Source of the DNA: Bacteroidota bacterium
Lineage (GTDB): Bacteria; Bacteroidota; Bacteroidia; Bacteroidales; JAKIYJ01
Length of the DNA stretch: 6,407 nucleotides
NCBI GenBank assembly: GCA_022708585.1
Contig: JAKIYJ010000090.1
Coordinates: forward strand, 1-6,407
Reading direction: 5' to 3'
Positions 1 through 6,129 of the stretch are shown here, in pieces. The translations under genes and the position numbers were made by a program. Every line of letters begins with the position of its first letter. The stretch's first letter is position 1. The notes under the pieces are model-generated. The model was not told where the DNA came from. It ran no database searches and saw only the letters and a program-made list of their open reading frames with translations.

Positions 1-20
1 TTTTCCTTGTATAATAGTTG

Positions 21-43
21 CGTCCTCGTTACAAACGAGGACG
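21..43. repeat. Perfect 10-bp inverted repeat downstream of ribD (terminator or REP-like palindrome)
   Basis: CGTCCTCGTT at 21-30 and AACGAGGACG at 34-43 are exact reverse complements separated by the 3-base loop ACA. The stem is 60% G+C, far above the surrounding AT-rich DNA. The right arm runs into further ACGAG-type units (ACGAGG, ACGAGA, ACGAGA at 35-52), giving a purine-rich strand. It begins 26 bases past the ribD stop, so on the minus strand it could be the ribD transcription terminator, but no U-tract follows the hairpin in that direction. On the plus strand a T-run occurs only at 57-61. The unusual composition also fits a dispersed REP-type palindrome. The structure is certain; the role is inferred. 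Confidence 0.6.
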
Positions 44-68
44 AGAACGAGAAGGCTTTTTAACAACA

Positions 69-1136
69 TTATTTTAAAATAGAGCCATTATTTTTTATGA
101 TAACAAGGCTGTCAGAATCTATATTATACTTTTCTATAATTGTACCTTCAATTGCAGGGGCTTTTACTCCTTTGCCTATAATTTTATTACCTGTAATAAT
201 ACGTGCTTCATCCCATAAACCTTTCTTGATAAAGGAATTCAATAATATGCTCCCTCCTTCTACTATTAATGATAATTTATTCCTGTTATATAATATGTTT
301 AATAGTTGCTGGATTATATCATCGTTGAAATTAACCGTTATATATTCAACGTTAGCCTTATTTGTAATATTTGTTTTTTCAGTTATAACAAGAGTATCTG
401 CGCTGTCATCAAATAAGTGCAAACTCTCAGATAATTTCAACTCTCTATCAATTACTATTCTTAAAGGATTTTTATTAGAGGGAAATTCACGGACAGTCAG
501 TTTGGGATTGTCATTTAAGGCTGTTTTAGTACCTACAATTATAGCATCTTCCTCAGAACGCCATTTATGTACAATAGTTTTCATATATTGTCCACTTATC
601 CATGTAGGCTGATTTTTTGTTGCTAAATCCTGTGCCCTGTCCCTATCAATAAATCCATCAATACTTTGTGCCCATTTTAATATAATATAAGGTCTTTTAT
701 TTTTATGAAAACAGAAAAACCTTTTATTTAATTTCTTCCCTTCGTTTTCCATTATGTCACAAATAACTTCTATATCTGCATCTCTTAATTTTTTTATACC
801 CTTGCCCGATACTTTTTCAAAAGGATCAGTATTGGAAATTACAACCTTAGGTATATTATGCGAAATGATTAAATCAACGCAGGGTGGTGTTTTGCCGAAA
901 TGAACACAAGGCTCGAGATTTACATAAAGTGTCGAAAAAGGTAATAAATCTTTATTCTTAACACTCAAAATAGCATTGACTTCTGCGTGAGAACCACCAA
1001 AATAAGAATGAAACCCTTCGCCAATGATATTATCATCAAAAACTATAACACAGCCCGCCATAGGATTTGGTGATACTCTATCTGCTCCCAGCCTTGCAAG
1101 TTCAAGGCAACGCTTCATATAATAAATATCTTCCAT
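69..1136 (-). CDS. ribD: Bifunctional riboflavin biosynthesis protein RibD (deaminase/reductase)
   Basis: A 355-residue protein that deaminates diaminohydroxyphosphoribosylaminopyrimidine and then reduces the ribosyl side chain with NADPH, two consecutive cytosolic steps of riboflavin (FMN/FAD) synthesis. Residues about 1-145 form the cytidine-deaminase-like domain: SPNPMAGCV at 22-30, the zinc motif H50-A-E52 with catalytic glutamate, and the second zinc pair C77 and C86 in EPCVHFGKTPPC. Residues about 148-350 form the DHFR-like reductase domain: RPYIILKWAQSIDG near 148-161, SGQ at 181-183, VGTKTALNDNP at 201-211 and VEGG at 292-295. Length is normal for the fused RibD type and the frame is undamaged. 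The ATG at 1136-1134 is preferred because a TAnnTTTG box ends only 8 bases upstream, leaving almost no leader. It is divergent from prmC, ends in TAA with a second in-frame TAA three codons on, and is followed by an inverted repeat. Confidence 0.96.
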   Translation of the reverse strand: MEDIYYMKRCLELARLGADRVSPNPMAGCVIVFDDNIIGEGFHSYFGGSHAEVNAILSVKNKDLLPFSTLYVNLEPCVHFGKTPPCVDLIISHNIPKVVISNTDPFEKVSGKGIKKLRDADIEVICDIMENEGKKLNKRFFCFHKNKRPYIILKWAQSIDGFIDRDRAQDLATKNQPTWISGQYMKTIVHKWRSEEDAIIVGTKTALNDNPKLTVREFPSNKNPLRIVIDRELKLSESLHLFDDSADTLVITEKTNITNKANVEYITVNFNDDIIQQLLNILYNRNKLSLIVEGGSILLNSFIKKGLWDEARIITGNKIIGKGVKAPAIEGTIIEKYNIDSDSLVIIKNNGSILK

Positions 1137-1139
1137 AAA

Positions 1140-1170
1140 TTTGCCAAAATTACATTTTTTATTATTTTCG
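1140..1170 (+). promoter_or_regulatory. Putative prmC promoter (TTTG-N19-TATTTTCG)
   Basis: TTTG at 1140-1143 is followed after exactly 19 bases by TATTTTCG at 1163-1170, which differs from the TAnnTTTG consensus at one position. The predicted transcript start is near 1177, about 12 bases before the ATG at 1189. The placement also argues against using the in-frame TTG at 1141 as the start of prmC, because that codon lies within the promoter. The region overlaps the divergent ribD promoter. Confidence 0.5.
1145..1152 (-). promoter_or_regulatory. Bacteroidota -7 box for ribD
   Basis: Read on the minus strand, 1152-1145 is TAATTTTG, an exact match to the TAnnTTTG element used by the Bacteroidota housekeeping sigma factor. 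The box ends 8 bases before the ribD ATG, so transcription would begin within a few bases of the start codon and the mRNA would be nearly leaderless. The matching upstream element is weak: TTTC at 1173-1170, 17 bases away, instead of TTTG. It sits inside the prmC promoter spacer on the opposite strand. Confidence 0.5.
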
Positions 1171-1188
1171 AAAATTAAAAATTTTTAT

Positions 1189-1962
1189 ATGAAGATGAAA
1201 AGCAATAAAGTTGGTGATATTGTTTTATTTATGAAAAATGAATTAAATAGTGTATATAATGAAAAAGAAGTGATTAGCCTTATTGCTTCCGTATTTGAAG
1301 AATATACTTCATTAACAAAAGCCGATCTGGTGATATATGCTGACAGGAGAATAAATGAATCTACTATGATAAAGATAAATGAGGCTGTAAAAAAACTTAA
1401 AAATGAATGCCCATTGCAATATATTACTGGAAAATCTTATTTTATGAACCTTGTATTTAACGTAAATCAATATACTTTAATCCCACGGCCTGAAACAGAA
1501 GAAATGACCGATATTATTATCAGGGATTGTAAAGAAAATAACATAACTTCGCCTGCTGTGCTCGATATAGGAACAGGCTCAGGCTGCATCGCTATTTCGA
1601 TAAAGAAATATATACCTGATGCTTCTGTAACCGCAATAGATATATCTAAACAAATACTGACTGTTGCTATGAAAAATGCTCTGGCAAATAATACAACAAT
1701 TGAATTCAAGGAGTTTGATATTACAAACAGGTTACATTACAGCAATTTTGGACTATATGATATTATTGTTTCCAATCCTCCTTATGTTACTGAAAAGGAA
1801 AAAACAATGATGAAAAAAAATGTATTGCAATATGAACCACATTCTGCTTTGTTTGTTCCCGATGATGACCCATTAAAATATTATAAATATATAGGTGACT
1901 TTGCAAAAAATCATTTAAACAACAATGGGAAAATATATGTTGAAATAAACGATACTTATTAG
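1189..1962 (+). CDS. prmC: Peptide chain release factor N5-glutamine methyltransferase PrmC, C-terminus cut by premature TAG
   Basis: A SAM-dependent methyltransferase that modifies the GGQ glutamine of release factors RF1 and RF2, aiding translation termination. The N-terminal helical domain covers residues about 1-90 and includes PLQYITG at 75-81, the usual PrmC linker motif, followed by IPRPETE at 98-104. The SAM-binding loop LDIGTGSGCIAIS starts at 125, and the catalytic NPPY is N196-Y199. The ATG at 1189 is chosen over the upstream TTG at 1141, which lies in the promoter. The frame ends at TAG (1960-1962) after 257 residues. The same frame then continues for 32 PrmC-like residues to TGA at 2059-2061, so the intact protein would have 290 residues, normal for the family. 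All substrate-binding motifs precede the stop, but the last strands of the methyltransferase fold would be lost. Identity is sure; whether the truncated form works is unknown. Confidence 0.9.
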   Translation: MKMKSNKVGDIVLFMKNELNSVYNEKEVISLIASVFEEYTSLTKADLVIYADRRINESTMIKINEAVKKLKNECPLQYITGKSYFMNLVFNVNQYTLIPRPETEEMTDIIIRDCKENNITSPAVLDIGTGSGCIAISIKKYIPDASVTAIDISKQILTVAMKNALANNTTIEFKEFDITNRLHYSNFGLYDIIVSNPPYVTEKEKTMMKKNVLQYEPHSALFVPDDDPLKYYKYIGDFAKNHLNNNGKIYVEINDTY

Positions 1963-2061
1963 GTAGAAATAAGTTCATTGTTTCATAGTATAGGGTTCAA
2001 CAGAGTAATGATTATCAAGGATTTGAATAATAAAAACAGATTTGCTCGTATCAATTTTTGA
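1963..2061 (+). pseudogene. prmC: Detached C-terminal tail of prmC, in frame after the TAG
   Basis: Immediately after the TAG, the same frame reads VEISSLFHSIGFNRVMIIKD and then LNNKNRFARINF, ending in TGA at 2059-2061. This matches the end expected of PrmC: an amphipathic helix, a GF turn, then a strand with K-D-L-N-x-K-x-R leading to the final residues. No frameshift is needed, so one codon at 1960-1962 is the only lesion. The residue that belongs at the stop cannot be fixed by eye; CAG, AAG, GAG and others are each one base from TAG. A separate short gene is unlikely, as the segment has no start codon near its beginning. Confidence 0.75.
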
Positions 2062-2212
2062 ATATTATTGAATATTGCATACATAATAGTTAAATTGAAC
2101 TCAAAAAGTGTAAATTAAAATTTGAAAGATGAAGACAGGATTAAATAAATCGTTTATTCAAATATAGAAAATTAAAAATTTTGTAGAATAAATAAAAATT
2201 TTGCAATAGATT

Positions 2213-2357
2213 CCAAGTTTACCATTTAGAGGTTGTAAAAACAGTTTGATTTTATTTAAAATTAAAAAAAAAATTTTTTTCTCAAAATATTTACGTCCAA
2301 TACAATTTTATTGTTCACTCATAATCAAGATATTACAAAATAACGTGGTAAACTTGG
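2213..2357. repeat. 12-bp perfect inverted repeat enclosing 121 bp
   Basis: CCAAGTTTACCA at 2213-2224 and TGGTAAACTTGG at 2346-2357 are exact reverse complements. In RNA one G-U pair would extend the helix at each end (2212 with 2358, and 2225 with 2345). The arms are 5/12 G+C in very AT-rich surroundings, which makes chance pairing less likely. The enclosed 121 bp contain the A10T7 run and no gene. It could be the ends of a small non-autonomous mobile element, a long-range RNA stem or a pair of protein sites. No target-site duplication is evident directly outside the arms, so the mobile-element reading is weak. Confidence 0.5.
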
Positions 2358-2393
2358 GTTTTAACCAGAATAATTTATACCTAATTAACTCAA

Positions 2394-2424
2394 CTTGTTT
2401 TTTAAATAAAATTCAGTAATTTTG
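2394..2424 (+). promoter_or_regulatory. Bacteroidota-type promoter (CTTG-N19-TAATTTTG)
   Basis: CTTG at 2394-2397 is followed after 19 bases by TAATTTTG at 2417-2424. The -7 element is an exact TAnnTTTG match, and the TTG core and spacing are as expected for the housekeeping sigma factor of this phylum. It is the best promoter seen upstream of the glycogen genes. Transcription would begin near 2431, giving the debranching gene an untranslated leader of about 230 bases, long enough for regulation or a separate small RNA. Confidence 0.5.
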
Positions 2425-2538
2425 CAATAAGTATAATTACTTTTATTTTTTTTAAAAATATATTATATTTCTATAATATTAAGAAATTATTAGATAAGTG
2501 AATTTATTTTAACGATAATGCTAAATTTTCTTTTTTAT

Positions 2539-2562
2539 AATTTATTATATATATAATAAATT
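2539..2562. repeat. 24-bp perfect AT-only palindrome
   Basis: AATTTATTATAT at 2539-2550 is followed directly by its reverse complement at 2551-2562. It lies in the presumed leader of the debranching gene, about 100 bases before the ATG. It could be a hairpin or an easily melted or bent site, but AT-only palindromes arise readily in DNA of this composition. Confidence 0.45.
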
Positions 2563-2660
2563 TTATATTAAATTGTTTTATAATTAATTAATCTTATAAT
2601 ATTTTTTGCTATCTTTATAAACTTATAATAATAACTTTTGATTATATAATTATATAAATA

Positions 2661-4616
2661 ATGAGTTACATAAACTTTGATAAAAGCCAGTTGGTAAATC
2701 TTGAATTTTCACTTGGCAAGGAGTTAATACGAGCTAATCGGGGTGGTTCTTACGCCAGTACAACTATTATTGAATGTAATACTCGAAAATATCACGGACT
2801 GTTAGTTACTCCTTAACCTGCTATCGATACTGATAATCATGTAATAGTTTCAGCAGTCAACGAATCTATTATTCAAAACGGAGCAGTATTTAACCTCGGC
2901 ATACATAGATTTCCCGGCGTCTATTACCCTAGGGGCCATAAATACATAACTTCCTTTACTTCTGAACCTATTCCTAAATTAACATATAGCCTTAATAAAA
3001 TTGTTTTTACAAAAGAAAGATTGTTTTCTCAAGTAGGTAGCAGAGTCTTTATAAGATATGTACTCGAAGATTGCAATGAACCAGTTAAATTAAGAGTTAC
3101 CCCTTTCCTCGCATTTCGTAATGTCCACCAGTTATCAAAAGCTAATATTGGAGTTGATAAAAAATATGATAATGTTAAAAATGGTATTAAACTTAGAATG
3201 TATACAGGATATTCTTATCTCTATATGCAATTTTCAAAAGAAACTGAATATATTCATAATCCCGACTGGTGGTATAATTTTGAATATATAAGAGAAATGG
3301 AACGTGGTTATGATTATCACGAAGATTTATATGTGCCCGGTTATTTCGAATTTGATATGGAAAAAGGTGAAAGTGTCATTTTTAGTGCTAGCCTTGATGA
3401 AGTACAACCCCTGTCTCTGAAACGCGTTTTTAATCAAGAACTTAAAAAACGTATACCACGTAATAATTTTGAAAATAATCTCCTTAATTCAGCTCAACAG
3501 TTTATTGTGCGTAAACCTAAAAAAACTGAAATTATTGCAGGCTTCCCCTGGTTTGGCAGATGGGGACGCGATACTTTTATTTCTTTACCGGGGTTAACTC
3601 TCGTTACCAAAGACTTTAAAACAGCTAAACAGATAATTGATTCAATGCTTTCTGAACTTCAAGGTCCACTCTTCCCTATTACTGGACACAATAATCATAC
3701 TGCTTATAACTCTATTGATACCTCGTTATGGTTTTTCTGGGCTTTGCAACAATATGCCTACTTCACTGATTCTAAACATAAAATTTGGAAAGAATATGGT
3801 AAAAAAATGAAAACTATACTTGAAGGCTATAGAGATGGAACACTGTTTAATATACACCAAACTCCTGAGGGACTGATATGGGGCGGAGAACCGGGGAAAG
3901 CACTTACATGGATGGATGCCATAGTTGCCGGCAAACCCGTTACTCCACGAATAGGTATGCCTGTCGAAATTAATGCTTTATGGTATAATGCTATAATGTT
4001 CAGTATAGAAATGGCTAAAATAGCCGAAGATAATGATTTCGTTAATGAATGGAAAAATTTAGCAGATAAACTGCCTCAAACTTTTAAGGATACCTTCTGG
4101 TCGGATGAAAAAAATTATCTTGCAGATTATGTTGATGGCAATTATAAGGATTGGAGTGTTAGACCTAATATGATATTTGCTGTATCCCTGCCTTATTCCC
4201 CTGTTGATGAACAAATTCAACATTTTGTGGTCGAAAAAGTTCGTCAAGAACTCCTTACCCCACGAGGATTAAGATCGCTTTCCCCAAAAAATCCAAATTA
4301 CAAGGGCGTCTATGAAGGAAACCAGGCTTCAAGAGATATGGCTTATCATCAAGGAACCGTCTGGCCCTGGTTGGCAGGACACTACGCCGAGTCTTGCCTT
4401 AAAGTATATGGTAAATCAGCTCTGCCTTCTGTTAAAAATTTATATTATGGCTTTGAACCAGCTCTTCGTGAATATTGTATAGGCTCTATCGCCGAAATTT
4501 ATGATGGCGACCCGCCTCACTTACCAAAAGGCGCATTATCACAAGCATGGAGCATAGCCGAAATCCTAAGAATAAAATACTTGATAGATTATTATTCTAA
4601 TTTAACAAATTCTTAA
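2661..4616 (+). pseudogene. Glycogen debranching enzyme (amylo-alpha-1,6-glucosidase), frame interrupted by TAA at codon 52
   Basis: Encodes a 651-codon enzyme of the bacterial GDE_N / GDE_C (GH133-like) type that removes alpha-1,6 branches from glycogen in the cytosol. The ATG at 2661 opens MSYINFDKSQLVNLEFSLGK, a typical start for Bacteroidota members. Residues about 1-220 are the beta-rich N-terminal domain, with GGSYASTTIIECNTRKYHGLL at about 28-48 and NLGIHRFPG further on. The (alpha/alpha)6 catalytic domain carries GFPWFGRWGRDTF at 294-306, WGGEPGKALTWMDA at 407-420, HQGTVWPW at 563-570 and SIAEIYDGDPPH at 609-620; D419 and E612 are the likeliest acidic catalytic residues by family pattern. 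The frame is broken only by TAA at 2814-2816, between two prolines where I recall glutamine in relatives (CAA to TAA is one base). No ATG follows in frame until 3199, and the TTG at 3021 is internal, so reinitiation would lose much of the N-terminal domain. It ends in tandem TAA-TGA. Confidence 0.88.
2814..2816 (+). other. Premature in-frame TAA (codon 52) in the debranching gene
   Basis: The codons read ...GLLVTP-TAA-PAIDTDNHVIV..., and the conserved N-terminal domain is recognisable on both sides without a frame change. A C-to-T change from CAA would explain it. A 51-residue peptide would result if it acts as a true stop. Confidence 0.85.
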
Positions 4617-4717
4617 TGAACTCTAATAAAATATTTTATAAATGAAATATAATATTTAATCTATATGTTTAAACGTTTTGTCATAAATTAATAAATTAAT
4701 AAATAATACATTAACTT

Positions 4718-4734
4718 GATTAAAAATTTTAATC
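4718..4734. repeat. AT-rich palindrome in the debranching-glycosyltransferase gap
   Basis: GATTAAAA (4718-4725) and TTTTAATC (4727-4734) are reverse complements around a single A. The site lies 22 bases before the glycosyltransferase ATG in an otherwise featureless 140-bp spacer (4617-4756). I found no convincing TAnnTTTG promoter in that spacer, so the downstream gene is probably cotranscribed. The palindrome might be an operator or just AT-rich sequence. Confidence 0.3.
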
Positions 4735-4756
4735 TTATTCTTATATAAAACTCGTA

Positions 4757-6043
4757 ATGAAAGTATTAATGTTCGGTTGGGAATTTCCTCCTCATATTAG
4801 TGGAGGCCTTGGAACTGCCTGCTTCGGGCTTACAAAAGGATTGCTTCAACAAGGTGTTGAAGTGCTATTTGTTGTACCAAAAGCTTATGGAGACGAAAAT
4901 CAGGAATCCGTTAGAATTATAAATGCAAGCGATATCGCTATTAATATTGAATTAAAAATTTATCAGCAATATTGGAAAAATATTACACTTATGCAAATAG
5001 GTTCTAACCTTATTCCTTATGTGGGCACCGAAGAATTTGAAAATATTGTTAAAAATAATATTAAAAAAGAAAATATATACGAAGAATCCATTTTTAAGGA
5101 AAAATATGAATTTAGTGGTAAATATGGACATAATCTTATGAAAGAAGTAACAAGATATGCTCTCGTGGCTTCTACTATTGCAGCCAATAATGACTTTGAC
5201 ATTATCCATGTACACGATTGGCTTACTTACCCCGCTGGTATAGCTGCAAAAAAAATAAGTGGAAAACCTCTTATTGCTCATATTCACGCTACCGAATTCG
5301 ATCGCTCCGGCGAAAATATTAATCAAAATATTTATGATATAGAACGTAAAGGAATGCATGAAGCTGACCTCGTCATTGCTGTTAGCAATTATACCCGCAA
5401 TACTGTTATTGAACGCTATGACCTTAACCCTGATAAAGTATTTACTGTTTATAATGCTGTCGACCATTCCGATTTTGTTGATATTAACGATAATGGAAAA
5501 TCTGTACCAGAAAAAATCGTTACTTTCCTTGGAAGAGTTACTTTCCAGAAAGGACCTGATTATTTTGTAGAAGCAGCTCATAAAGTTCTTCAAGTAGACA
5601 AAAATGTTAGATTCGTAATGGCTGGTTCCGGAGATATGCTTATACGTATGATCCATAGAGTAGCTGAACTCGGAGATTCTGCAAATTTCCACTTTACAGG
5701 CTTCCTTGATGTTGAAGATGTTAAAAATTTGTTCGCTATGAGCGATGTTTATGTTATGCCTTCTGTCTCTGAACCTTTTGGCATTTCACCATTAGAAGCA
5801 ATGCGATCAAGTGTACCTGTTGTAATATCAAAACAAAGCGGAGTGTCCGAAGTTTTACGACACGCCCTTAAAGTTGATTTCTGGGATATTGACGCTATGG
5901 CCGATTGTATCTATGGATTACTTCACTACAACGCCCTCGCCGAAGTCTTTAAAGAAGAAAAAAAAGAAGTGGAAAATTTAAAATGGAATTCTTCCGCCGC
6001 TAAAGTTGTTGAAGTATATAAAAAAGCAATGAATTTGAACTGA
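4757..6043 (+). CDS. Glycogen-synthase-like glycosyltransferase (GT-B fold, GT4/GT5 type)
   Basis: A 428-residue cytosolic retaining GT-B glycosyltransferase, probably extending alpha-1,4-glucan chains from a nucleotide-glucose donor. The N-terminal Rossmann domain begins MKVLMFGWEFPPHISGGLG, with the glycine-rich S15-G-G-L18 loop typical of glycogen and starch synthases, and has HVHDW at 151-155. The C-terminal donor-binding domain has FLGRVTFQKG at 257-266, where R260 and K265 fit the phosphate-binding Arg/Lys pair, and the E-x7-E motif E339...E347 in SEPFGISPLEAM. There is no signal peptide or membrane segment. It is shorter than GlgA of about 480 residues, and the start is closer to the GT4-like synthases common in Bacteroidota. 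It lies between the debranching enzyme and a GH57 amylase, which supports a glycogen role; from sequence alone another GT4 sugar transferase cannot be excluded. The frame is intact and ends in TGA. Confidence 0.9.
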   Translation: MKVLMFGWEFPPHISGGLGTACFGLTKGLLQQGVEVLFVVPKAYGDENQESVRIINASDIAINIELKIYQQYWKNITLMQIGSNLIPYVGTEEFENIVKNNIKKENIYEESIFKEKYEFSGKYGHNLMKEVTRYALVASTIAANNDFDIIHVHDWLTYPAGIAAKKISGKPLIAHIHATEFDRSGENINQNIYDIERKGMHEADLVIAVSNYTRNTVIERYDLNPDKVFTVYNAVDHSDFVDINDNGKSVPEKIVTFLGRVTFQKGPDYFVEAAHKVLQVDKNVRFVMAGSGDMLIRMIHRVAELGDSANFHFTGFLDVEDVKNLFAMSDVYVMPSVSEPFGISPLEAMRSSVPVVISKQSGVSEVLRHALKVDFWDIDAMADCIYGLLHYNALAEVFKEEKKEVENLKWNSSAAKVVEVYKKAMNLN

Positions 6044-6129
6044 TTAATATTATATTATAATTAAATTTATTTGTGTTCTTTATTAATTTATCTATTATAT
6101 TGGTTAATTTATTTTGAAAAAATAATATA

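Larger units (their letters stand above)
2197..2429. repeat. 12-bp direct repeat AATTTTGCAATA, two copies
   Basis: AATTTTGCAATA occurs at 2197-2208 and again at 2418-2429. The second copy overlaps the -7 box of the putative promoter at 2394-2424; the first lacks a correctly spaced -33 element. The block AAAAATTTTG also occurs twice at a 20-base interval (2174-2183 and 2194-2203). These may be regulator sites or simple AT-rich coincidence. Confidence 0.35.
2062..2660. other. Gene-free, very AT-rich interval between prmC and the debranching gene
   Basis: No convincing coding region is visible on either strand; short frames such as the 12-codon one beginning at the ATG near 2128 are not credible. 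The interval is dominated by A/T runs, including A10T7 at 2264-2280, which would bend DNA. It contains the inverted repeat at 2213-2224/2346-2357, a promoter at 2394-2424, a 24-bp palindrome at 2539-2562 and a 12-bp direct repeat at 2197-2208/2418-2429. A second, weaker -7-like sequence, TATCTTTA, lies at 2610-2617, 43 bases before the debranching ATG, without a well-placed -33 partner. I see no tRNA or recognisable riboswitch. In some relatives, as I recall, recX and pyrE follow prmC; neither is here. Confidence 0.7.

Noticed and set aside
97..612. 171-codon plus-strand frame
   Set aside because: It is antisense to the clear RibD reductase domain and its translation resembles no family; a shadow frame.
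1141..1188. PrmC starting at TTG 1141
   Set aside because: The 16 extra residues do not resemble PrmC and the codon lies within the putative promoter; ATG 1189 gives the normal family length.
2062..2660. tRNA, CRISPR array or small protein gene in the long gap
   Set aside because: No cloverleaf with a TTCGA-type arm, no regularly spaced repeats and no credible open frame were seen.
1960..2816. Complete reassignment of TAA and TAG to glutamine
   Set aside because: ribD ends with TAA at the expected family length and would otherwise run through the palindrome to the window edge. The glycosyltransferase and the remaining 600 debranching codons contain no in-frame TAA/TAG, which a real Gln assignment should show.
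3021..4616. Debranching enzyme starting at TTG 3021
   Set aside because: The codon is an internal leucine (ERLFSQ). The conserved N-terminal 120 codons lie upstream in the same frame, so this is not the natural start.
4952..5692. 246-codon minus-strand frame
   Set aside because: It lies entirely opposite the glycosyltransferase, whose motifs are intact; low-complexity F/I/S/N composition is typical of antisense AT-rich DNA.
6044..6129. Separate promoter for the GH57 gene
   Set aside because: TTATTTTG at 6109-6116 departs from TAnnTTTG at its second base and has no TTG at the required spacing.
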